Source: Prevotella sp.
GTDB lineage: Bacteria; Bacteroidota; Bacteroidia; Bacteroidales; Bacteroidaceae
NCBI GenBank assembly: GCA_017424205.1
Contig: JAFPAS010000244.1
Span: 1-12,567 of the forward strand
Direction: 5' to 3'
DNA length: 12,567 bases
The position numbers and the translations under genes were made by a program. This document shows, piece after piece, positions 1 through 6,771 of the stretch (its first letter is position 1; each line of letters begins with the position of its first letter). The notes beneath the pieces are model-generated. The model worked only from the letters and a program-made list of their open reading frames with translations. It did not search any database and had not been told where the DNA came from.

Positions 1-454
1 GCCGCACAAGGTTAATCCTATAGACTTTGAGAACTCGGAGGGAAATTTAGGTATTGCAAATGCTATATTGCAGTTCTTGGCTGCGAAATTGCCAGTGAGC
101 CGTCTGCAGCGCGACCTTACGGACTCTACAGTGCTTAGAAATATAGGTACACCTCTCGGACATGGCGTGATAGCTATTCAGAGCACACTCAAGGGATTGC
201 GTAAACTGATACTTAATGAGGAGGCTCTGCAACGAGATCTTGATGAGACATGGGCTGTAGTTGCGGAGGCAATCCAGACAATTCTTCGCCGTGAGGCATA
301 TCCGCATCCTTACGAGGCATTGAAGGCCTTGACACGTACTAACACTAAGATGACAGAACAAACAATACATGAGTTTGTGCAGACTCTGGATGTTAGTGAT
401 AAGGTGAAGGCAGAACTTATGGCCATAACACCATCGAACTATACTGGTGTGTAG
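1..454 (+). CDS. purB: Adenylosuccinate lyase, C-terminal part (5' end outside window)
   Basis: The reading frame is open from base 2 and ends with TAG at 452-454, so about 150 C-terminal residues are present. It begins PHKVNPIDFENSEGNLG, the fumarase/aspartase superfamily signature (usually SSxMPHKxNPxxxEN) in the form typical of PurB; the lysine and asparagine of KxNP belong to the active-site loop. PurB cleaves succinyl-AMP to AMP and fumarate, and SAICAR to AICAR, in purine synthesis. The remainder is the helical C-terminal domain, with an arginine-rich LPVSRLQRDLTDSTVLRNIG segment, ending ITPSNYTGV. It is followed after 91 bases by the pseudouridine synthase gene on the same strand. No hairpin with a T-tract is visible between them, so read-through is plausible. 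Identity is secure; the N-terminal domains cannot be judged. Confidence 0.95.
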   Translation, partial: PHKVNPIDFENSEGNLGIANAILQFLAAKLPVSRLQRDLTDSTVLRNIGTPLGHGVIAIQSTLKGLRKLILNEEALQRDLDETWAVVAEAIQTILRREAYPHPYEALKALTRTNTKMTEQTIHEFVQTLDVSDKVKAELMAITPSNYTGV

Positions 455-545
455 AATAGTAGCTAGGTCTATTTATTAGATATAACAGAAAATACAATAA
501 TAGGCTCGAGAGAGTCGTAAAATAATAAAAATATTAATAGAAACA

Positions 546-1952
546 ATGGAACAAGAATTTGACAACATCCGACAGGAAAACAACGGAGCAGAAAATGTGA
601 GCCGTGATGGCTATAACAGACCTGCATTCAGTAGAGAGTATAGCAGTGAGGGACGTCCGCAGCGTCAGCGCATTAGAACACAGCGCCCAGCTTATGGAAC
701 AGATCGTCCTCGTTTCAATTCAGGACGTGAAGAAGGTGGCTTCCGTCCAGAAGGATTTGGAACATCGCTCAGACAGGATAACGCTGAGCGTGGAGATTAC
801 AGACAATCATATGGCCAGCGTCCACGTTACAATGCTGGTGGATATGGTCAGCGTCCACAGGGCGGCTATCGTCCAAGATACAATAATGACGCTGAAGGCT
901 ATAATAACCGTCAGCAGGGATTCCGTCCGCGTCATAATGCAGAGGGCGAGAATGCATCTCAGCAGGAAGGCTTTAACCGCAGTGGCTACGGCCAGCAGAG
1001 TGGCTATAACCGTGGCGGCTATAACCGTGGCGGCTATAATCAGCAGGGTGGTTTTAATCGCGGTGGCTATGGACAGCAGGGCGGCTATAACCGTGGTGGC
1101 TATGGACAGCAGCGTGGCGCATATGGCCAGCAGGGCGGCTATCAGCGCCGTCAGCATACACCGGGCTACGATCCTAATGCGAAGTATAGTCACAAGAAGC
1201 GAATTGAATATAGCGAGGCAAATATAGATCCTAATGCACCAATCCGTCTTAACAAGTATCTTGCTAATGCAGGAGTTTGTAGCCGTCGTGAGGCTGACGA
1301 CTTTATACAGGCAGGTCTTGTAACAGTTAATGGAGAGGTTGTAACAGAACTCGGAACAAAGGTAATGCGTTCTGATAAGGTGGTATTCCACGATCAGACC
1401 GTTTCTATCGAGAAAAAAGTATATGTCCTTCTCAACAAACCGAAGGATTATGTTACTACAAGCGATGATCCGCAGCAGCGCAAGATTGTGATGGACCTCG
1501 TAAAGGATGCATGTCCTGAGCGTATCTATCCAGTAGGTCGTCTTGACCGCAATACTACAGGTGTTCTGCTCCTCACAAATGATGGCGAGCTTGCATCAAA
1601 ACTGACACATCCGCGATTCCTCAAGAAAAAGGTATATCATGTTTATCTTGACAAGAATGTGACAGCACACGACATGCGCCAGATAGCAGAAGGCATAGAA
1701 CTGGAAGACGGCACGATACGTGCTGATGCAATCGAGTATGCATCACCTACAGATAAGAAGCAGGTTGGTATCGAGATTCACTCTGGCAAGAACCGCATCG
1801 TGCGCCGTATATTCGAATCGCTCGGATATAAGGTGACAAAACTTGATCGCGTGCAGTTCGCAGGGCTGACAAAGAAAAGCCTGCGTCGTGGCGACTGGAG
1901 ATTCCTCACAGAGAAAGAGGTGGATATGCTCCGAATGGGTGCTTTCGAATAA
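546..1952 (+). CDS. rluB: RsuA/RluB-family rRNA pseudouridine synthase with long Gly/Tyr/Arg/Gln-rich N-terminus
   Basis: The 468-residue product has two parts. Residues 1 to about 225 are low complexity, rich in G, Y, N, R and Q, with repeated GYNRGGY and GYGQQGG units at about 143-200. Residues 232-278 form an S4 RNA-binding domain (IRLNKYLANAGVCSRREAD). Residues 291-460 are the synthase domain, with the catalytic-loop motif GRLDRNTTGVLLLTNDG, in which D334 is the expected catalytic aspartate, and the C-terminal NRIVRRIFESLGY motif. The family converts uridine to pseudouridine in rRNA; E. coli RluB acts at 23S U2605. The core is normal family size (about 240 residues), so the extension nearly doubles the protein. 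The ATG at 546 follows an A-rich leader without a Shine-Dalgarno sequence. The gene sits 25 bases before asnS, suggesting co-transcription. The family is certain; the exact target uridine (RluB, RluE or RsuA type) is inferred. Confidence 0.92.
   Translation: MEQEFDNIRQENNGAENVSRDGYNRPAFSREYSSEGRPQRQRIRTQRPAYGTDRPRFNSGREEGGFRPEGFGTSLRQDNAERGDYRQSYGQRPRYNAGGYGQRPQGGYRPRYNNDAEGYNNRQQGFRPRHNAEGENASQQEGFNRSGYGQQSGYNRGGYNRGGYNQQGGFNRGGYGQQGGYNRGGYGQQRGAYGQQGGYQRRQHTPGYDPNAKYSHKKRIEYSEANIDPNAPIRLNKYLANAGVCSRREADDFIQAGLVTVNGEVVTELGTKVMRSDKVVFHDQTVSIEKKVYVLLNKPKDYVTTSDDPQQRKIVMDLVKDACPERIYPVGRLDRNTTGVLLLTNDGELASKLTHPRFLKKKVYHVYLDKNVTAHDMRQIAEGIELEDGTIRADAIEYASPTDKKQVGIEIHSGKNRIVRRIFESLGYKVTKLDRVQFAGLTKKSLRRGDWRFLTEKEVDMLRMGAFE
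965..1150 (+). repeat. In-frame imperfect tandem repeats encoding GYNRGGY / GYGQQGG units
   Basis: Within the N-terminal extension of the pseudouridine synthase, short units such as GGCTATAACCGTGGC and TATGGACAGCAGGGC recur back to back. They encode alternating NRGGY and GQQGG blocks (about residues 143-200). Units vary mostly at third codon positions, so the peptide is better conserved than the DNA. This fits expansion by slippage or unequal recombination followed by selection on the peptide. Copy number probably varies between strains (inference). Confidence 0.8.
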
Positions 1953-1977
1953 TAGATACAATATACAATAGCTCAAT

Positions 1978-3399
1978 ATGAAAAGAACAAAGATAGTTGA
2001 CGTGCTGCGCTGTACCGACTTCGGCAGCCAGGTATGCGTTAAAGGATGGGTGCGTACGCACCGCTCAAGCAAGGCGGTTGACTTCATCGCTCTTAACGAT
2101 GGTTCAACAATCAAGAATGTACAACTTGTCTGTGATGCTGACAAGTTTGATACAGAACTGCTTAAGCAAATAACAACCGGAGCTTGCCTGTGTGCAACGG
2201 GAACCCTGGTTGAAAGTCAGGGAAAAGGTCAGACAAGTGAAATCTTGTGTGAGAATATCGAGATTTACGGACTCTGTGGTAGCGATTATCCTATGCAGAA
2301 GAAGGGACAGACATTTGAGTATATGCGACAGTATGCTCATCTGCGTCTCCGTACCAACACATTTGGCGCTGTGATGCGTATACGCCATAATATGGCAATG
2401 GCTATCCATACTTTCTTCCATCAGAAAGGCTACTTCTATTTCCATACTCCTATCATTACTGCGTCTGACTGTGAGGGTGCAGGACAGATGTTCCAGGTTA
2501 CAACGAAGAATCTTTACGATTTGAAGAAGGATGAAAACGGAAATATCATCTATAGCGATGATTTCTTCGGAAAACAGACTTCGCTTACTGTTTCTGGACA
2601 GCTTGAAGGTGAACTTGGTGCGACAGCCCTCGGAGGTATTTATACTTTCGGACCAACTTTCCGCGCAGAAAACTCAAATACTCCAAGACACCTTGCAGAA
2701 TTCTGGATGATTGAACCAGAAGTGGCATTCATGGATCTCGAAGAACTTATGGATCTTGAAGAGGAGTTTATCAAGTTCTGTGTGCAGTGGGCTCTTGATA
2801 ACTGCCAGGAAGACCTCGCGTTCCTTAACCAGATGATAGACAAAGGCTTGATAGAACGTCTTCAGAGCGTGGTCAATGCAGAATTTATCCGTTTGCCATA
2901 CACTAAGGGTATAGAGATACTTCAGGAAGCAATAAAGAATGGTAGAAAGTTTGAGTTCCCTTGTAATTGGGGTGATGACTTGGCTTCTGAGCACGAGAGA
3001 TATCTTGTGGAAGAGTATTTTAAGAAGCCTGTCATTATGACAAATTATCCAAAGGAGATCAAAGCGTTCTATATGAAGATTGACGCTGAGAAGCCTGTAT
3101 GTATGGGTAAGGAGATGGAAGAGACTGTTCAAGGTACAGACGTGCTGTTCCCTCAGATTGGCGAGATTATCGGCGGATCTGTGCGTGAGGAGAGCTATGA
3201 TAAGCTGATGGGTGAGATAGAACGTCGTAATATTCCAATGAAGGATATGGAGTGGTATCTTGACACGCGCAAGTATGGTTCTTGTCCGCATGCAGGATTC
3301 GGACTTGGATTTGAACGTCTCTTGCTCTTTGTGACAGGTATGCAGAATATACGTGACGTTATACCTTTCCCACGTACTCCAAATAACGCAGAATTCTAA
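1978..3399 (+). CDS. asnS: Asparaginyl-tRNA synthetase
   Basis: The 473-residue product is a full-length class IIb aminoacyl-tRNA synthetase, which attaches asparagine to tRNA-Asn in the cytoplasm. An N-terminal OB-fold anticodon-binding domain (about residues 15-100, [11 protein letters not shown]) precedes the catalytic domain. Motif 2 reads [20 protein letters not shown] (223-242) and motif 3 [15 protein letters not shown] (440-454); the end [11 protein letters not shown] is typical of AsnRS. AsnRS rather than AspRS is indicated by the length, the absence of a GAD insertion domain, and [16 protein letters not shown]. Residues about 181-196 ([16 protein letters not shown]) are an insertion in the catalytic domain that I recall from Bacteroidetes-type AsnRS. 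It starts 25 bases after the pseudouridine synthase stop, and a GC-rich hairpin follows 13 bases after its own stop, so it probably closes this transcript. Confidence 0.97.
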   Translation: MKRTKIVDVLRCTDFGSQVCVKGWVRTHRSSKAVDFIALNDGSTIKNVQLVCDADKFDTELLKQITTGACLCATGTLVESQGKGQTSEILCENIEIYGLCGSDYPMQKKGQTFEYMRQYAHLRLRTNTFGAVMRIRHNMAMAIHTFFHQKGYFYFHTPIITASDCEGAGQMFQVTTKNLYDLKKDENGNIIYSDDFFGKQTSLTVSGQLEGELGATALGGIYTFGPTFRAENSNTPRHLAEFWMIEPEVAFMDLEELMDLEEEFIKFCVQWALDNCQEDLAFLNQMIDKGLIERLQSVVNAEFIRLPYTKGIEILQEAIKNGRKFEFPCNWGDDLASEHERYLVEEYFKKPVIMTNYPKEIKAFYMKIDAEKPVCMGKEMEETVQGTDVLFPQIGEIIGGSVREESYDKLMGEIERRNIPMKDMEWYLDTRKYGSCPHAGFGLGFERLLLFVTGMQNIRDVIPFPRTPNNAEF

Positions 3400-3412
3400 T
3401 ACATAACGCGGT

Positions 3413-3438
3413 ACAGGCTCAGGTTTGCCTGAGTCTGT
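3413..3438 (+). terminator. Hairpin after asnS, possible terminator without a clean T-tract
   Basis: ACAGGCTCAGG pairs with CCTGAGTCTGT across a TTTG loop, an 11-bp stem with one G-U wobble, starting 13 bases after the asnS stop. The bases after it (GCTGTGTAAAC) are not a T-run; the nearest T-rich stretch is about 20 bases further on. It could be an inefficient terminator or an mRNA 3' end stabiliser. Position and stem strength favour an end-of-transcript role. Confidence 0.5.
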
Positions 3439-3642
3439 GCTGTGTAAACATAATATTATTTTAGCTTGCTTATATTCAACCTGAAGTAATATTAGTTAAT
3501 TATGTACTGCTGTGTGTTGCATGATTGCGATTTGCGCGCCTGCTTGCTATATCTGGCTCTCGTTATGGCGTATAGATTAGCTTAGTAACTCACGGTTGGC
3601 CTGCGTTTATACATTATTATATATAATGATGAAACACTATCG

Positions 3643-3650
3643 TATCTTTG
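3643..3650 (+). promoter_or_regulatory. Candidate upstream promoter of the DUF177-rpmF cluster (-7 element)
   Basis: TATCTTTG matches the Bacteroidetes -7 consensus TAnnTTTG exactly. No clear TTG -33 element is seen 19-21 bases upstream. If used, the transcript would start near 3655 and carry a leader of about 94 bases before the DUF177 ATG. The eight-base match alone is weak evidence. Confidence 0.35.
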
Positions 3651-3732
3651 TTGTTAAGCAAGATGAATGACGATATGTGTTAAAAATAATTAACTACCAT
3701 ATAATCTTTATTATTATTAGGTAGGAATTTAG

Positions 3733-3740
3733 TAATTTTG
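3733..3740 (+). promoter_or_regulatory. Candidate promoter immediately before the DUF177 ATG (near-leaderless)
   Basis: TAATTTTG followed by CAG is a full match to TAnnTTTG and ends only 8 bases before the ATG at 3749. A T-rich TTTA at 3707-3710 lies about where a degenerate -33 element could be. Transcription starting a few bases after the element would leave a leader of roughly 2-6 bases. The start codon position is supported by family alignment, so the short distance is unlikely to be a start-calling error. Confidence 0.5.
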
Positions 3741-3748
3741 CAGTCGAA

Positions 3749-4282
3749 ATGTGCAATACAGATAACCTTCGTATAGATATAAAAGCCCTCCCAGAGGGAG
3801 ATACTGCTGTGGCCCAACGTCTCGGCGGTGATTTTTTTTCGAATATTGAAGGGTCGGAAATAACTCAGGGTGACGTGCACGTAGATGTGTCTATACGCAA
3901 GACCCCCTACTTCTCTGAGATTCGTTTCCGGGCTGTAGGAAGCGTCTCTGTGATATGTGATAGATGTCTCGATGCCTTTGATCAGAAGGTTGATACCGAG
4001 CATATGATTACTGTTAAATTCGGCGATGAATACACAGAAGATGACGAATACATTACCATAACAAATGAAGACTCTGTTGTCGACATAGCATGGTGTGTGT
4101 ATGAGTCAATTGTTCTCGCTCTGCCCGTCAAGCATGTGCATGCACCTGGAAAATGCAACCCTGCGATGATAAACATGCTCAAAGAGCATAGCGTCACCCG
4201 AAGTGACGATACGGCAGATAGCGAAGAAATCGATCCGAGATGGAGCGCATTGGCACAACTTAAGGAAAAAATAAAAAACTAA
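3749..4282 (+). CDS. DUF177 (YceD) family protein, linked to 23S rRNA / ribosome assembly
   Basis: The 177-residue product matches the DUF177/YceD family. The N-terminus (MCNTDNLRIDIKAL) aligns from memory with other Bacteroidales members, supporting this ATG. The central CDRCLDAF carries the family CxxC (C70, C73), a third cysteine is at C136 (APGKCNP), and the end IDPRWSALAQLKEKI is the usual DPRW..L..LK tail. YceD in E. coli is needed for normal 23S rRNA accumulation; the biochemical activity is not established. The gene lies 23 bases before rpmF, the same pairing as yceD-rpmF in E. coli, fitting a ribosome role. A run of eight T at 3832-3839 lies early in the gene (codons for DFFS) and is a possible slippage site. 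No Shine-Dalgarno sequence is present. Confidence 0.9.
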   Translation: MCNTDNLRIDIKALPEGDTAVAQRLGGDFFSNIEGSEITQGDVHVDVSIRKTPYFSEIRFRAVGSVSVICDRCLDAFDQKVDTEHMITVKFGDEYTEDDEYITITNEDSVVDIAWCVYESIVLALPVKHVHAPGKCNPAMINMLKEHSVTRSDDTADSEEIDPRWSALAQLKEKIKN

Positions 4283-4305
4283 CAAATTAAAACACTAAAA
4301 ATAAA

Positions 4306-4491
4306 ATGGCACATCCTAAAAGAAGACAGTCTAAGACTCGTACACTCAAGCGTCGTACACACGACAAGGCAGTAGCTCCTACACTCGCAGTATGCCCTAA
4401 CTGCGGTGCATACTATGTTTATCACACAGTTTGCCCAACATGTGGCATGTACCGTGGTAAGATCGCTATTGTTAAGGAACTCGCTGATTAA
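4306..4491 (+). CDS. rpmF: 50S ribosomal protein bL32
   Basis: The 61-residue product starts MAHPKRRQSKTRTLKRRTHD, the basic N-terminal tail typical of L32 that threads into 23S rRNA. It contains a zinc-ribbon: CPNC (C30, C33) and CPTC (C43, C46), the zinc-binding C+ form. Length is normal for the family. It follows the DUF177 gene by 23 bases with an A-rich leader and no Shine-Dalgarno sequence. A strong hairpin with a T-tract begins about 20 bases after its stop. No plsX lies downstream, unlike the enterobacterial yceD-rpmF-plsX-fabH order. Confidence 0.97.
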   Translation: MAHPKRRQSKTRTLKRRTHDKAVAPTLAVCPNCGAYYVYHTVCPTCGMYRGKIAIVKELAD

Positions 4492-4508
4492 TAAAACTAT
4501 TTTTTAGG

Positions 4509-4568
4509 AAAACAAGAATACAGGTAGCCTTGATGTTATCATGGGGTGTCCTGCATTCTTGTTTTTTT
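4509..4568 (+). terminator. Long hairpin with T-tract between rpmF and fabH (terminator or attenuator)
   Basis: AAAACAAGAATACAGG (4509-4524) pairs with CCTGCATTCTTGTTTT (4550-4564 plus adjoining T) over about 16 bp with one mismatch, followed by a T-run at 4562-4568. The loop can form a second small hairpin, CCTTGAT with ATCATGG around GTT. The A-run on the left arm means it could also stop transcription from the other strand. It begins 17 bases after rpmF and ends 20 bases before the fabH ATG, leaving almost no room for a fabH promoter downstream. Confidence 0.8.
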
Positions 4569-4588
4569 GAACGTTTTAATTTACTTCA

Positions 4589-5596
4589 ATGGAAAAAATC
4601 AATGCTGTAATCACAGGAGTCGGAGGATATGTTCCTGAGTATATCCTGACGAACGAGGAGTTGGCACGAGTGGTTGACACTAGCGATGAATGGATTACAA
4701 CACGCGTCGGCATAAAGGAAAGACGTATCTTAAAGGAAGAAGGGCTTGGTTCAAGTTATCTTGGACGTAAGGCGGTGAAGCAGCTGATTCAGAAAACAGG
4801 TGTAGACCCTCAGACAATTGACTGCGTCATCTGTTCTACAACGACAGGAGACTATAGATTCCCTTCTAATGCTTCAATTATAATTGGTAAGCTCGGACTT
4901 GAAAATGCACATGGTTTTGATGCTTCATGTGCGTGCTGCGGATTCCTTTATGCTGTTGATATGGCTGCTGCATTTATTGAGTGTGGCAGATACAAGAAGG
5001 TTGTTGTTGTTTCTGCTGAGAAGATGTCGTCTATTACAGACTATAAGGACAGACAGACATGCGTTCTGTTCGGTGATGGCGCAGCAGCAGTGCTGATGGA
5101 AGCAACAACAGAAGAAGGAATCGGATTCCAGCGTTCTTATTTGAGAACAAACGGTATTGGTTTGCCATATCTACATATGAAGGCTGGCGGTTCAGTATGT
5201 CCAGCTTCACGCTATACGGTTGATCATCGTATGCACTATCTCTATCAGGAAGGTAGAACAGTATTCCGCTATGCGGTGACAAATATGAGCGATGATGTAG
5301 AGGAGATTCTCAAGTCAAGTAATCTTTGTAAGGATGATGTTGACTGGGTTATTCCGCATGAAGCAAATTTGCGTATTATAGAAGCTGTAACAAAGCGTCT
5401 TGACATCCCAATGGATAAAGTGATGGTTAATATCGAGCATTACGGAAATACAAGTTCGGCTTCTATTCCGCTCGCTCTTTGGGATTACGAGAAAAAGCTG
5501 AAGAAAGGTGACAATGTTGTGCTCACAGCCTTCGGAGCTGGATTCGTACACGGTGCGCTTTATCTGAAGTGGGGATATAACGGCAATGAAGTGTAG
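4589..5596 (+). CDS. fabH: 3-oxoacyl-[acyl-carrier-protein] synthase III (KAS III)
   Basis: FabH condenses acetyl-CoA (or branched acyl-CoA) with malonyl-ACP to begin type II fatty acid synthesis. The 335 residues match family length. The Cys-His-Asn triad is visible: C116 in DASCACCGF, H257 in PHEANLRII and N287 in HYGNTSSASIP. Other family landmarks are SDEWITTRVGIKERRI, FGDGAAAVLM and the C-terminal TAFGAGFVHGALYLKW. Two features are less usual: the nucleophile is flanked by C114 and C117 where I recall Ala and Ser in relatives, and the oxyanion-side motif is PHEAN rather than PHQAN. Both are compatible with activity. It lies downstream of rpmF across a terminator-like hairpin and 43 bases before era. 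Bacteroidales may carry more than one FabH; which this is cannot be told here. Confidence 0.95.
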   Translation: MEKINAVITGVGGYVPEYILTNEELARVVDTSDEWITTRVGIKERRILKEEGLGSSYLGRKAVKQLIQKTGVDPQTIDCVICSTTTGDYRFPSNASIIIGKLGLENAHGFDASCACCGFLYAVDMAAAFIECGRYKKVVVVSAEKMSSITDYKDRQTCVLFGDGAAAVLMEATTEEGIGFQRSYLRTNGIGLPYLHMKAGGSVCPASRYTVDHRMHYLYQEGRTVFRYAVTNMSDDVEEILKSSNLCKDDVDWVIPHEANLRIIEAVTKRLDIPMDKVMVNIEHYGNTSSASIPLALWDYEKKLKKGDNVVLTAFGAGFVHGALYLKWGYNGNEV

Positions 5597-5639
5597 CCGT
5601 ATATCTAAGGCAGCGTAAGACATTCACACCCCTATAAAT

Positions 5640-6572
5640 ATGAATAAACGAATTATGACAAATCATAAAGCAGGATTCGTAAATATCGTTGGAAACCCCA
5701 ACGTTGGGAAGAGTACGCTCATGAACCAGTTGGTTGGTGAGCGTATTTCTATTGCTACATTTAAGGCTCAGACGACCCGACACCGTATTATGGGCATTGT
5801 CAACACCCCGGATATGCAGATTGTGTTTTCTGATACTCCAGGAGTTCTTAAGCCAAATTATAAGTTGCAGGAGTCAATGCTTGCATTTTCAGAGTCTGCG
5901 CTAACTGATGCAGATATACTGCTTTATGTGACAGATGTAATAGAGAATCCAGAGAAGAATAAGGATTTTTTAGAGAAGGTTGCAAAGCAGACGATACCAG
6001 TTTTGTTGCTGATAAATAAAATAGACGAGCTTGGTAAGGATAAGGAAGGCAATAAGTGTGATGCCACAAAGCAGCTTGGTGATATTGTTGAAACATGGCA
6101 CAAGCTGCTGCCCAATGCTGAAATACTTCCTATCTCAGCAAAGAACAAGTTTGGTGTTGATATGTTGCTTTCGCGAATACATTCGCTTTTGCCAGACTCG
6201 CCTCCATTCTTCGATAAAGACCAGCTGACAGACAAGCCTGCACGATTCTTTGTTTCAGAGATAATACGTGAGAAGATTCTGCTTTATTACGATAAAGAGA
6301 TACCATATGCTGTAGAGGTTAGATGTGAGTCTTTTAAGGAGACAGACAAGCAGATAAACATTCAAGCTGTAATATATGTTGAGCGTGAATCTCAGAAAGG
6401 CATCATCATCGGACATCAGGGTGTAGCGATTAAGAAGATAAACATTGAAGCAAGAAAACAACTTGAGAAGTTTTTTGATAAGCATATCTATCTTGAGACA
6501 TTTGTGAAAGTTGATAAAGATTGGCGCTCAAACGAGCATGAGCTTGACTCGTTCGGATATAATCTTGTGTAA
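5640..6572 (+). CDS. era: GTPase Era
   Basis: Era is a GTPase that binds the 3' end of 16S rRNA during 30S assembly. Of 310 residues, G1 is GNPNVGKS (18-25), the switch I region is QTTRHRI, G3 is DTPG (65-68), G4 is NKID (126-129) and G5 is SAK (166-168). The C-terminal KH domain has the GxxG loop GHQG (258-261) in GIIIGHQGVAIKKI and is about normal in size. The start is uncertain: relatives I recall begin with M(x)HKAGFVNIVGNPN, so the in-frame ATG at 5655 (MTNHKAGF) is an equally good or better choice than 5640. Neither has a Shine-Dalgarno sequence. It follows fabH by 43 bases with no terminator, so the two are probably co-transcribed. Confidence 0.96.
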   Translation: MNKRIMTNHKAGFVNIVGNPNVGKSTLMNQLVGERISIATFKAQTTRHRIMGIVNTPDMQIVFSDTPGVLKPNYKLQESMLAFSESALTDADILLYVTDVIENPEKNKDFLEKVAKQTIPVLLLINKIDELGKDKEGNKCDATKQLGDIVETWHKLLPNAEILPISAKNKFGVDMLLSRIHSLLPDSPPFFDKDQLTDKPARFFVSEIIREKILLYYDKEIPYAVEVRCESFKETDKQINIQAVIYVERESQKGIIIGHQGVAIKKINIEARKQLEKFFDKHIYLETFVKVDKDWRSNEHELDSFGYNLV

Positions 6573-6771
6573 CCTACTGCGCGTTTAGAGTCGTGGCTTC
6601 ATAATAGTAGATGGACGTAGTTGCTTTCAGAACTAGTCTAAAGGTGTGTTCTAAAAATCCCCCAGACAATTAGTAATGGTGAGTTATTTAATCATTATGT
6701 TATAAAGCTGGAATTTTATAGAACCCGTCTAAGAAATAAATAAAGTAAAAACAACCGTAAGGATATTATAT

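Larger units (their letters stand above)
3439..3748. other. Gene-free intergenic region upstream of the DUF177 gene
   Basis: No tRNA, recognised small RNA or credible protein gene is visible in these 310 bases. They hold two Bacteroidetes-type -7 elements (3643-3650 and 3733-3740) and a weak A/T-rich hairpin (CATTAT 3612-3617 with ATAATG 3623-3628). The stretch around 3520-3610 is more G/C-rich (GCGCGCCTGCTTGC) than its flanks and has no assigned role. Confidence 0.5.

Noticed and set aside
604..1227. 207-codon open frame overlapping the repeat region of the pseudouridine synthase in another plus-strand frame
   Set aside because: It arises because the repetitive codons avoid stops in a second frame. 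The peptide is a repeat shadow without family features, and the other frame has S4 and synthase domains.
807..1391. 194-codon minus-strand frame opposite the pseudouridine synthase, rich in Ala, Ile and Thr
   Set aside because: Complement of the repeats; its membrane-like look is a composition artefact and it overlaps a well-supported gene.
2674..3291. 205-codon minus-strand frame opposite asnS
   Set aside because: Shadow of a conserved gene, with no recognisable domain and no promoter or leader.
3502..3585. 27-codon cysteine-rich ORF (MYCCVLHDCDLRAC start) after asnS
   Set aside because: Short enough to occur by chance, with no ribosome-binding or promoter signal and no known family.
3520..3610. 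Possible tRNA or structured RNA in the G/C-richer part of the gap after asnS
   Set aside because: No acceptor stem pairing, TTC-type T-loop or CCA end could be found, and no long stem forms.
6573..6771. Possible gene or riboswitch in the era-der gap
   Set aside because: Only very short ORFs (20 codons at most) and weak pairings are visible, with no known riboswitch core.
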